Below are positions 25,638 to 33,643 of a stretch of 64,000 nucleotides of DNA, one piece after another (position 1 is the stretch's first letter; each line of letters opens with the position of its first letter). Below the pieces are notes generated by a model that was given only the letters and a program-made list of their open reading frames with translations, did no database searches and was not told the DNA's origin. The DNA is from JBFLYC01 sp040756735 (GTDB lineage Bacteria > Bacillota > DSM-16504 > Desulfitibacterales > Desulfitibacteraceae): contig JBFLYC010000005.1 of the NCBI GenBank assembly GCA_040756735.1, forward strand, positions 91,533-155,532, read 5' to 3'. Made by a program: the position numbers and the translations under genes.

Positions 25638-26747
25638 GTGCCAGGACATGTAGATGAATCAAAATTAAATGATATTCTTGAAAAGGCTGAAAGAGCAGCC
25701 ATATTAACACAAGAAGAAATTATTTATTTGCTTGAGCTGCAGGATAAAGTACAGGTGGAAAAAGTATTTCAAACAGCAAGGAATATCCGCCGGCGTTTCT
25801 TTTCCAATAAGATATTCATGTATGGTTTTATCTATTTTTCTACTTTCTGCAGAAACGACTGCACATTTTGTTTTTATAGAAAGTCAAATGATGTATCTGT
25901 GAGGTATCATAAAACAGAAGCTGAAATCATGGAAACTGCTCACAGTTTAACAGAATCAGGGGTTCATCTCCTTGATTTGACAATGGGTGAAGACCCCAGG
26001 TATTTTTCACAGGGCTTTAAAGAATTGCTGGAGTTGGTTACACGTATCAAAAAGGTATCCAACCTTCCCTTGATGATATCTCCTGGGTTAGTCCCTGTAG
26101 AAACTCTAGATGAGTTTAAAAAAGCAGGCATTAATTGGTATGCATGCTATCAAGAAACACACAACCGCCAGTTATATGAAAGGTTAAGGGTCGGACAAAG
26201 CTTTGATAATCGCCTCAAAATCAAGCTGCTGGCCAGGGAAAGAGGTCTGCTGGTAGAAGAGGGCCTTCTCACAGGAGTCGGGGAAACAGTACAGGATCTA
26301 GCTGAATCCCTGGCCTTCATGAAATTGTTGTCAGCAGACCAGGTCAGGGTCATGTCCTTTGTGCCCCAAAAGGGAACCCCCATGGAAGGCTTAAGTTCCC
26401 CTTCTTTCTTGCGAGAGCTATTAATGATCGCTGTCATGCGCCTGGTATTTCCCGATAAATTGATACCTGCCTCCTTGGATGTGGACGGTATTGCAGGATT
26501 AAAAGAGCGTCTGGATGCGGGGGCAAACGTTGTGACTTCCCTAATTCCTCCCAGTACAGGTTTTGCGGGCGTTTCTCAAAGTACTTTAGATATAGATGAA
26601 GGGCACAGGACAGTACAAGGAATACTGCCAATACTGGAAAGCTGCAAGCTGGAGCCAGCCCATGCAAGGGAATATGCACAATGGGTTAAGCAAAGGCAGA
26701 CAGATATCAGCATGACAAAAAGGGAAGGTGTAGGACTGTGCGGGTAG
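25638..26747 (+). CDS. pylB: 3-methylornithine synthase PylB (radical SAM)
   Basis: The 369-residue radical SAM enzyme has the cluster motif C-x3-C-x2-C in FCRNDCTFCFYRKSN, then the barrel with GVHLLDLTMGEDPRYF and the GVGET motif. PylB converts L-lysine to (3R)-3-methyl-D-ornithine, the first step of pyrrolysine synthesis. I chose GTG 25638, which follows GAAGAAGG; a TTG at 25614 overlapping the pylSc stop is possible but has no ribosome site. The gene itself ends in TAG, a codon this cassette can decode, and the next in-frame stop two codons later is again TAG. Confidence 0.95.
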   Translation: MPGHVDESKLNDILEKAERAAILTQEEIIYLLELQDKVQVEKVFQTARNIRRRFFSNKIFMYGFIYFSTFCRNDCTFCFYRKSNDVSVRYHKTEAEIMETAHSLTESGVHLLDLTMGEDPRYFSQGFKELLELVTRIKKVSNLPLMISPGLVPVETLDEFKKAGINWYACYQETHNRQLYERLRVGQSFDNRLKIKLLARERGLLVEEGLLTGVGETVQDLAESLAFMKLLSADQVRVMSFVPQKGTPMEGLSSPSFLRELLMIAVMRLVFPDKLIPASLDVDGIAGLKERLDAGANVVTSLIPPSTGFAGVSQSTLDIDEGHRTVQGILPILESCKLEPAHAREYAQWVKQRQTDISMTKREGVGLCG

Positions 26748-27922
26748 CAGTTGTAGGGGGCAGACTTCAAGGTGTGGAAGCTTGTTACCTGGCAAAGAAG
26801 GCTGGCTGGGAAGTGGTACTTGTGGACAAGGAAGCAAATGTCCCTGCATCAGGCTTGTGTGATGAGTTTCACTGTTTAGATGTTGTTAAGCTGGACAACC
26901 AATTGGCTGCAATTATTAAAGGTGTGGATCTTGTTCTTCCGGCATTTGAGAACTGGACAGCTTTGGCATTGCTTAATGATGTATGCTTTAAGGAAGGCAT
27001 ACCTTGCGCTTTTGACTTGGATGCTTATGCCATTTCTTCTTCAAAGTTGAAATCTGATAAGCTATTTGCTGAAATTGGCGTGCCTGCGCCAACTCCCTGG
27101 CCTAAATGTTCCTTTCCTGTTATTATTAAGCCCTCAGGTTTAAGCGGAAGTGAAGGCGTTTTAAAGGCACATGATATGCACCAGTACAATTTGCTTGCAA
27201 GCAGGCTGGCTTTAGATGAAAGCTCTTGGGTTGTGCAGGAATTCTTGGATGGCCCGTCATACTCGGTAGAGGTAATTGGGAGGCCGGGTAACTATAAGGT
27301 CCTGCAGGTTACCGAACTTTTCATGGATGCCCGCTATGACTGCAAGAGGGTCATAGCTCCTGCCAGTTTATCAGAAGCAGACAAGGAGCAATTTGCGCAG
27401 ATAACCCTGAAAATTGCCCAGGCTGTAAAATTAAGGGGCATCATGGATGTAGAGGTTATTTTGCACAATGGGGAATTAAAAGTCTTAGAGATTGATGCCA
27501 GGCTCCCCAGCCAAACTCCAACTGTCGTATACAAGTCAGCAGGTCTTAACATGGTTGACGTACTTGGGGAATTGTTTGTCAATGGATGCAGCTTGCAGGA
27601 TTTAAAGATAAATGAAAAGGCAGGGGCAATTTTTGAACACATTCGAGTATCTCCTGGCAAAATGGAGGTTTTAGGTGAACATATCATGGGGGAGGCCGGA
27701 CCGCTCTTTCTTATTAACGACTTTTTTGGAGCTGATGAGGCAATAACTAATTATGCACCAGGTAAAGAATACTGGGCTGCCACGTTAATTGTTTCCGGTG
27801 ATAATCGTAAATTAGCCTGGGATAAAAGGCGCCGTGTCGTTGAAAGGCTGAAAAATGAGTTTGCTATCCTTGAATACGAAGATTTAGATCCAGTGGTAGA
27901 AGATGGAGAAAGGTTTTTATGA
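26738..27922 (+). CDS. pylC: 3-methylornithine--L-lysine ligase PylC (ATP-grasp)
   Basis: The 394-residue ATP-grasp enzyme starts with a Rossmann-like VAVVGGRLQGVEACYLAKKA and contains the ATP-grasp lysine/loop PVIIKPSGLSGSEGV and the metal-binding LEIDARLPSQTPT. It joins 3-methylornithine to the epsilon amine of lysine, the second step of pyrrolysine synthesis. The GTG at 26738 follows GGGAAGG and overlaps pylB by ten bases. The TGA overlaps the pylD ATG in an ATGA arrangement, so the genes are translationally coupled. Confidence 0.95.
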   Translation: MRVAVVGGRLQGVEACYLAKKAGWEVVLVDKEANVPASGLCDEFHCLDVVKLDNQLAAIIKGVDLVLPAFENWTALALLNDVCFKEGIPCAFDLDAYAISSSKLKSDKLFAEIGVPAPTPWPKCSFPVIIKPSGLSGSEGVLKAHDMHQYNLLASRLALDESSWVVQEFLDGPSYSVEVIGRPGNYKVLQVTELFMDARYDCKRVIAPASLSEADKEQFAQITLKIAQAVKLRGIMDVEVILHNGELKVLEIDARLPSQTPTVVYKSAGLNMVDVLGELFVNGCSLQDLKINEKAGAIFEHIRVSPGKMEVLGEHIMGEAGPLFLINDFFGADEAITNYAPGKEYWAATLIVSGDNRKLAWDKRRRVVERLKNEFAILEYEDLDPVVEDGERFL

Positions 27923-28761
27923 CCAGATTGTGTACTGAAGACATCAGCCATATAGCCAATAATTTAATAACTTACAATAATGAGCTGATTGCCAAGACAG
28001 GCTGCTCTTTGGCTCAGATTGCAGAGCATGCAGTAGGCATTGACAACAGCAGCCTGTGTTTAAAACATCATAAGGCTGCTGTAATCCCTATGACATCTGG
28101 CCAGGGTATTATTGGCGGCTTTGCCTCTACGGTGGCAAGTATTGTAAACTTTCTGGGAGTTCCTGCTGTTGTCACTGAAAACACAGATGCCGCCGGGTTA
28201 GCTGAAGCCTATCAAAAAAAGGCCAGCCTCATCCTGTTGGCAGATGACCTGTGTTTTATCTGTATTAACCTTTTATCTGGCAAAGTGGTTGATAATTCTG
28301 AGGCTACCGGTAAAGGCTATGCTGTTGCCCTTGATAAAATGGTTAAAATGAATAGAATGGCGGGTGGCTTAAAGGGCCAAAATGTATTATTGGTAGGGGC
28401 AGGCAGGGTAGGAAAGAGTGCAGCCTCAACAATGGCCAAACTAGGCGCATGTTTAGGTGTTTATGAGATCAGGGCTGAGGCGAAAGCTGCTCTTATCAAG
28501 GAAATTACAATCAGGTATAAGTCTCCGGTCAAAGAGGAAAACTGTTTGCATGATGCGCTGGACCGGTATCATTTAATTTTTGATGCTTCCCCTATCCCGG
28601 GCTTTATTGATATAGAACATGTGGGTGAGGGGACTTTTATCGCTGCTGCGGGTATGCCCCTTGGGGTAACTGCCGGGGCGTATGCGAGGGTGTCTAAAAG
28701 AATTTTGCATGACCCCTTGCAGATAGGTGTGGCGGCCATGGTTTTTGAAGCCCTAAATTAA
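27919..28761 (+). CDS. pylD: Pyrrolysine synthase PylD
   Basis: The 280-residue NAD-dependent dehydrogenase oxidises the PylC product, which cyclises to pyrrolysine. The Rossmann glycine motif VLLVGAGRVGKSAAS is near residue 155, preceded by the PylD-specific N-domain with VIPMTSGQGIIGGF. The start overlaps pylC by four bases. It is followed after a short spacer by pylSn. Confidence 0.95.
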   Translation: MTRLCTEDISHIANNLITYNNELIAKTGCSLAQIAEHAVGIDNSSLCLKHHKAAVIPMTSGQGIIGGFASTVASIVNFLGVPAVVTENTDAAGLAEAYQKKASLILLADDLCFICINLLSGKVVDNSEATGKGYAVALDKMVKMNRMAGGLKGQNVLLVGAGRVGKSAASTMAKLGACLGVYEIRAEAKAALIKEITIRYKSPVKEENCLHDALDRYHLIFDASPIPGFIDIEHVGEGTFIAAAGMPLGVTAGAYARVSKRILHDPLQIGVAAMVFEALN

Positions 28762-28785
28762 GCCTTGCGTTTGGGGGGTGATGGT

Positions 28786-29145
28786 GTGGCAGATAAGGAA
28801 GCAAAAAAGCGGTACTATCGTAAGCGAGTTGACTTTTTCAGACTTATACAGAAAATAAAAATATGGCCCTCACGTAAAGGGGTTCTTCATGGCATCAAGT
28901 CAATAAATATCATGGGCAGCAAGGCAGAAATTGTAACACACTGCAATGAAAGGTTCATCATCAGCAATTCGAAAAAAAGCCGCGCTGCCAGGTGGGTCCG
29001 CAACAAGCTCTTTTTTAGTACGTGCAAAGTATGTAAGATACCTCCTTGGAAGCTGGAGAAGTATTCTTCCACATACTTCAGCCAGCATGTAGGTTCAGAG
29101 CTTTATGAAAATCCAGGTGCAAGAGCAGGGGGGAACTCCAGATGA
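28786..29145 (+). CDS. pylSn: Pyrrolysyl-tRNA synthetase N-terminal subunit (PylSn)
   Basis: The 119-residue basic protein matches the stand-alone PylSn: YYRKRVDFFRLIQKIKIWPS, then LHGIKSI, the conserved THC, SRAARWVRNK and the paired cysteines in CKVCKIPPWKLEKY. It binds the compact body of tRNA-Pyl and raises specificity of PylSc. The GTG at 28786 follows GGGGGGTGAT; a TTG 21 bases upstream is weaker. It closes the order pylSc-B-C-D-Sn. No methylamine methyltransferase gene follows within the window. Confidence 0.94.
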   Translation: MADKEAKKRYYRKRVDFFRLIQKIKIWPSRKGVLHGIKSINIMGSKAEIVTHCNERFIISNSKKSRAARWVRNKLFFSTCKVCKIPPWKLEKYSSTYFSQHVGSELYENPGARAGGNSR

Positions 29146-29354
29146 CGCTAGAAGTCGGACAAAAACCCTGCCACAAACCCGTCAAAAAACCTTTCCGCCA
29201 AACATATATTCGTGTGCAATAAAGGCATACGAACACATGTTTGAAGGGAGGCGAGAACTTGGAAGAAACTGCTATATATTCCAGAAGTTAATAGAATTAG
29301 AATAGAGAAAGCACAAAAAAAGAGAGAGAAAGAGTTGCTAAAACCTTTCCAATC

Positions 29355-29625
29355 CAGGAAGGAGATACCGGAACCCAAGCTGTTCCCACCCCTGCCTTCG
29401 GGCCAGGGGATAGAGGCGCTGTGTCCGCGCCTACCCTGTTAAGCGTTGTCTGAAAAGGCTTCGATACGGGGAAACCCTCACTTCAACGATGCTTTCGTAA
29501 GTGGGGGAGGTTCATGCTGAAAATGCAGTTAATGGAGTAAATAAAATCCTGGATGCTCTTCAAAAAAGATAATATTGTGATATCTCAACCCGTATCAAAG
29601 ATACTGCCGGGTTTTGTATAAGGAG
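29355..29625 (+). ncRNA. Candidate structured RNA of unknown class
   Basis: The spacer after pylSn contains several strong helices in a row: CCCCTGCC-TTCG-GGCCAGGGG (from about 29390), AGGCGC/GCGCCT, and CTCACTT/AAGTGGG enclosing ACGA/TCGT. A possible closing pairing is GGAACC near 29370 with GGTTC near 29508. A terminator-like ACCCGTATC-AAA-GATACTGCCGGGT with T-rich tail ends at about 29622. No long ORF lies here. The length of about 150-260 nt would suit a 6S-like RNA, but I could not match a consensus, so the class is left open. Confidence 0.4.
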
Positions 29626-29756
29626 TAAAATTTACTTGTCAAACTTTTAATGCTATATGCTATAGTAGTTATGTAAAATGCTTATGAGTTATTTATTTCA
29701 AAACACCTTTGCTCACATAAAAATAGTATTTTAATATCAGTTGAGGAGATTATGCT

Positions 29757-30962
29757 ATGACTGTTGTCAAAAACAATAAGCTTGAGATTGTTAATAAGAT
29801 TATTAATCAGATAGATATAGACCATGTAGCGAGAATAGCTCAGGACTTAATAAGAATACCCAGTCCCAACCCGCCTGGGCATGAGGCAAGGGTCGCCGAT
29901 TATGTGATAGCGTATTTAGAAAGTAAAGGTATTACCCCTTATACTCAGAAATTGTTTCCTGAACGGTATAATGTAGTAGCCAGGTTAAAGGGAGAGGGAT
30001 CTGCTCCCCCATTGTTGTTCTCCTGCCACATGGATGTTGTTCCTGTTAGTTCTTATGAAGCAAAAAGGTGGAAGTATGACCCCTTTGGAGGAGAAATAGA
30101 AGACGGGTTCTTGTATGGAAGAGGTGCGGCAGATGCTAAAGGAGGGTTAGCAGCTTTAATGACAGCTATAGGTTTACTTGCCGATAAAGGCATCAAGCCT
30201 CCCGGGGATATAATATTCGCAGCTACAGTTGATGAAGAGAACTTAATGAGAGGGGCTAAAGCCCTAGTTGAAAGCTCATTAATATCTGACGCTGCCAGAG
30301 CCATCTGCTGTGAGCCAACTAACCTGCAAATACAAACATGCTCCAAGGGCAGGATGTGGGCTGAAATAACTGTACATGGACAAACAGCCCATGCCTCTAT
30401 CCGAGGAGCTGGTAAAAACGCTATTTACAGGGCTCTAAAGCTAATGGACAAGATGGAAAGCCATGAAATAAATCATGAAAAGCACCCTTATCTAGGGGAA
30501 GCCTTCTGGCAAACTACCATGATCCAGGGTGGCGTTGAAAGAGGCATTATTCCTGATCATTGTACTTTGAATGTGGATGTGAGGCTGCTTCCAGGCCAAA
30601 CTCCCGATGATATCTGGAAGGAAATGAATTATATATTTGCAGAAATCAAGAAGGAAATTTCTGACTTTAGCGCTGAAATCAGTGAATTGGAGCGCAGGGA
30701 ACCTTGGGAGCTATCATTGGATGATCAAATAGTACGCTCTGTTGCTAATGCTTGTCAAGTTGCAGGTCAGCCGTTAGTATATTCAGGTTATATTGGTACT
30801 GCTGAGTGTACCATCTACAAGCGAGCAGGTATTGATGGTTTGATATTTGGACCTGGAATTCTTGACAATAATGCTTACAAAGAGAACGAAAGGGTCTCGC
30901 TGCAGCAGTTGGTTCAAGCTGCAAGAATCTATGCTGCTACTATGGTTACATGGGAGTTCTGA
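29757..30962 (+). CDS. M20-family metallopeptidase/deacylase
   Basis: The 401-residue protein shows SCHMDVVPV (zinc His and Asp), GRGAADAKGG (bridging Asp), VDEENLMRGAK (catalytic Glu; the usual DEE-x2-G-x4G is slightly changed) and a dimerisation domain with GQTAHASIRGAGKNA. These are features of ArgE/DapE-type deacylases. The substrate is unknown. It lies 37 bases ahead of the histidine kinase gene and may belong to the taurine regulatory transcript. The ATG at 29757 follows GAGGAGA. Confidence 0.9.
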   Translation: MTVVKNNKLEIVNKIINQIDIDHVARIAQDLIRIPSPNPPGHEARVADYVIAYLESKGITPYTQKLFPERYNVVARLKGEGSAPPLLFSCHMDVVPVSSYEAKRWKYDPFGGEIEDGFLYGRGAADAKGGLAALMTAIGLLADKGIKPPGDIIFAATVDEENLMRGAKALVESSLISDAARAICCEPTNLQIQTCSKGRMWAEITVHGQTAHASIRGAGKNAIYRALKLMDKMESHEINHEKHPYLGEAFWQTTMIQGGVERGIIPDHCTLNVDVRLLPGQTPDDIWKEMNYIFAEIKKEISDFSAEISELERREPWELSLDDQIVRSVANACQVAGQPLVYSGYIGTAECTIYKRAGIDGLIFGPGILDNNAYKENERVSLQQLVQAARIYAATMVTWEF

Positions 30963-30999
30963 CAGCCTGTTTAAATCTACCGATCTGGGGATGAGGACA

Positions 31000-32238
31000 A
31001 TGAACGAAAATGGCCTTGACCTGTTGCATTATATAGAACAAGATAAAATGCTGCAAATCATAGAGAGTTTTACTCAAGCTACTGATATCGCTATTGATAT
31101 CAATGATAACTTGGGTTTTCCGGTGGTTGAGCATAATTATTATACGGGTTTTTGTAAATACATTAGGTCTACAGAAAAAGGATTTAGGAACTGCATTGAA
31201 TCTAACGCAAATGTTGGTTATCATTCTGCAAACAAGGGGCAAGTAGCTATAGCTCCTTGCCATGCCGGACCGCTGGTAATGGCACTGCCTATCATGCTTG
31301 AGGGGGTTTTCTTGGGTTCAATAACATGCTGTCCTCTACATCTTCAAAAACCTGATGAAAATACTATCAACAAAGTTCTTAAAACCGCAGATGAGCTGGA
31401 AATTGACAAAGATAAATTGGTTAAAGCTTTTAAGCGGATTAATGTTATAACCCATGAAAAGTGTACGGCAGTCTCCAATATGATCCAGCTGGTTATTAAT
31501 TATATTACTGAGCTTATCTTTAGGACAAAGAAGCAAGAAGGCCAGTACATGCAAAAACTAAATGACATGTTAGAGGCCAAAACCAAAACAGAGCTTGAAA
31601 ATAAATTGCGCCTGGCTGAATTGAAAAACCTGCAAGCTCAGATTCAACCACATTTTTTATTTAATACTCTCAATACCCTTACAGGGTTAATCACCCTCAA
31701 TGAAAACCTAAAAGCTTTAGATGTAACGTATTCATTATCTGAAATATTAAGATACAACTTGGATAGCTGCGGAGAACTGGTTACACTGCAGGAGGAACTG
31801 CGTAATGTAGAGAACTACCTGCACATTAAAAAGATTAGGTTTGGAGATAGGTTAAATTACAAAGTTCAAGTTGCTCCAGAACTCATGGATGTTATGATGC
31901 CGTATCTTACTCTGCAACCTCTAGTAGAAAATGCTTGTGTGCACGGCTTAGAACCCAAGGAAGGTGAAGGATATATATTAATATCAGCACGCGACCTGGG
32001 AGATCAAGTTGAGCTTGTAGTGGAAGACAATGGCTTAGGCTTTCCTCCGACAATATTAAAAAATTTCCCTAAATCCCTGAGGGAGCTGGATAAGAATAAC
32101 AGTATAGGATTAATTAATGTGCACAGCAGGCTGCAGTTATGTTTTGGCCGTGGTTTTGGATTAAAGCTTTCACGGAAAAGGGGTATAACAAAAGTAGGGC
32201 TGCTGCTTCCCGCCAAGAGGGGTGGATATAATGTATAG
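31000..32238 (+). CDS. PocR-domain sensor histidine kinase (LytS/YesM-like)
   Basis: The 412-residue cytoplasmic kinase has an N-terminal PocR sensor domain (about 10-180, with cysteines in GFCKYIRSTEKGFRNC and APCHAGPL), a coiled linker, the His_kinase phospho-acceptor region LQAQIQPHFLFNTLNTLTGL, and an HATPase domain with VENACVHGLEP (N box) and VEDNGLGFPP (G1). No membrane helix is seen, so it senses an intracellular ligand, plausibly a hydrocarbon derivative. The partner response regulator overlaps it by eight bases. Position just before ald-tpa-xsc suggests it controls taurine use. It ends in TAG. Confidence 0.9.
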   Translation: MNENGLDLLHYIEQDKMLQIIESFTQATDIAIDINDNLGFPVVEHNYYTGFCKYIRSTEKGFRNCIESNANVGYHSANKGQVAIAPCHAGPLVMALPIMLEGVFLGSITCCPLHLQKPDENTINKVLKTADELEIDKDKLVKAFKRINVITHEKCTAVSNMIQLVINYITELIFRTKKQEGQYMQKLNDMLEAKTKTELENKLRLAELKNLQAQIQPHFLFNTLNTLTGLITLNENLKALDVTYSLSEILRYNLDSCGELVTLQEELRNVENYLHIKKIRFGDRLNYKVQVAPELMDVMMPYLTLQPLVENACVHGLEPKEGEGYILISARDLGDQVELVVEDNGLGFPPTILKNFPKSLRELDKNNSIGLINVHSRLQLCFGRGFGLKLSRKRGITKVGLLLPAKRGGYNV

Positions 32239-33028
32239 AATGATGATTGTTGAAGATGAAGAACTGGAGAGAATGGTTTTACGGAAACAATTAGAGGACA
32301 GTAACCTTCCCATCAAAATTGTAGGAGAAGCTGCTAATGGTAAAGAGGCTTTAAGGCTTGTAGATCTTGTTAACCCTCAGATTGTTTTGATGGATATTAA
32401 GATGCCTGGAATGGATGGGCTTGAAGCTACGAAGCTTATTAAGGAGAAAAATAATGATATAGAAATTGTCATCATTACGGCTTATAGTATATTTTCCTAC
32501 TCTAGTCAAGCCATAAAACTTAGGGCTGCGGATTACCTTTTAAAGCCTGTTAGGCCTGAGGAACTAATTGCTGCGATTAATAGGGTAATAAGTTTTATTA
32601 GGGAAAAACCAGGAAGGCTTTCTGAGAACTTTGATGAAAAAGATAAAGCATCTCAGAAAGATGATGATACAAAAAAGATTAACGACAATCTATTAATCAA
32701 TCAAATCAAAGAGCACATTAATGATAACTATGCCAAGCGTTTAACACTCAATGATTTAGCAGAGGTTGTCCATTATAACCCTTCGTATATAAGCAGTTTG
32801 TTTAAAAAGCATACAGGTCATGGCGTAATAGATTATATTACCGAAGTACGGCTGAATAAGGCAAAACAACTCTTGTTGGATACAAGTAGTTCCATGGATG
32901 AAATTGCTTACTTGGTTGGGCTAAATAATAACAGTTATTTTACGGCATTATTCAAGAAAAAAGAGGGGATGAACCCTTCCGAATACAGAAGGTTTTTCGC
33001 TAAATCACAAAGAACCCTAAAAGATTAA
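32231..33028 (+). CDS. Response regulator with AraC-type DNA-binding domain
   Basis: The 265-residue protein has a receiver domain (about 1-120; acidic pocket VEDEE, phosphorylation site Asp55 in VLMDIKMPGMDG, and LLKPVRP) and a C-terminal AraC/XylS double HTH (about 160-262, with NPSYISSLFKKHTGHGVIDY and the second helix pair LNNNSYFTALFKKKEGMNPS). It forms the output partner of the overlapping kinase gene. The ATG at 32231 follows AGAGGGG. A terminator follows, and the nearest downstream target is the taurine cluster. Confidence 0.93.
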   Translation: MYRMMIVEDEELERMVLRKQLEDSNLPIKIVGEAANGKEALRLVDLVNPQIVLMDIKMPGMDGLEATKLIKEKNNDIEIVIITAYSIFSYSSQAIKLRAADYLLKPVRPEELIAAINRVISFIREKPGRLSENFDEKDKASQKDDDTKKINDNLLINQIKEHINDNYAKRLTLNDLAEVVHYNPSYISSLFKKHTGHGVIDYITEVRLNKAKQLLLDTSSSMDEIAYLVGLNNNSYFTALFKKKEGMNPSEYRRFFAKSQRTLKD

Positions 33029-33051
33029 AACACAAGCTTTAAAAAATACTA

Positions 33052-33092
33052 CAAACCTGTTTGGCGAACCGCTTAGCAGGTTTGTTTTAATT
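33052..33092 (+). terminator. Terminator after the two-component genes
   Basis: ACAAACCTG and CAGGTTTGT form a 9-bp stem with TTTTAATTT behind. Confidence 0.75.
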
Positions 33093-33422
33093 TAAGCCAT
33101 GATAATTCTTATCCAAATATCTTATTATTTTCTAAAGATTTTATAAAAATGACACTACTAAGTAGCTAAAAATATCTTAAAAACATTAAGAAGTTTTATT
33201 AAGACCATTATTTTAATAAATGATAGAATTAATTTGAAGAGGCATCAAAGTTTAAACATGAAAAGTTTACGGATATAAGGAGGTGAGTGTAAAGAAATTG
33301 TGTTTTGCAAGGGTAAAGGTGTAATGAAATAATGAAAAAACTTAGGTAAAAATCCTTGATCGTCTGGGTGAAACAACAATACTGCTAGTTTTGGGATACA
33401 AAAGTTAGAATCTAGATCAAAG

Positions 33423-33480
33423 AAAAGTCCTCCTGTTCTTGTATTAAATACAAGGCAGGAGGAATATTTGGGACTTTAAA
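33423..33480 (+). repeat. Nested inverted repeat in the leader region before ald
   Basis: The 600-base spacer before ald contains a strong composite hairpin. TCCTCCTG pairs with CAGGAGGA, with an inner CTTGTAT/ATACAAG stem, and an outer AAAGTCC (about 33424) pairs with GGGACTTT near 33478. It has no clear T tract, so it may be a processing or antitermination element rather than a simple terminator. A TTGACA at about 33521 with a TATCAT-like box behind it is a possible ald promoter. Confidence 0.55.
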
Positions 33481-33643
33481 ATTAATTTTAGTTAAAAAAA
33501 TTATACCATTCTTTGGGGTTGTTGACAATTTGAAAGTGCTTATATCATTAATTTTATCTGAAATACTTATAAGAACAATATGTCAATTATATGTATATGC
33601 AACACTTTAACAGCGTTTATGCATTTTTGAGGAGGCGTATTAA

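Noticed and set aside
29355..29520. 6S RNA
   Set aside because: Size and stems would allow it, but no 6S consensus element could be confirmed by eye, so it is listed only as an unclassified structured RNA.
33281..33325. Leader peptide starting GTG behind AAGGAGG before ald
   Set aside because: The start would lie too close to the ribosome site, and the 13-codon frame has no run of regulatory codons.
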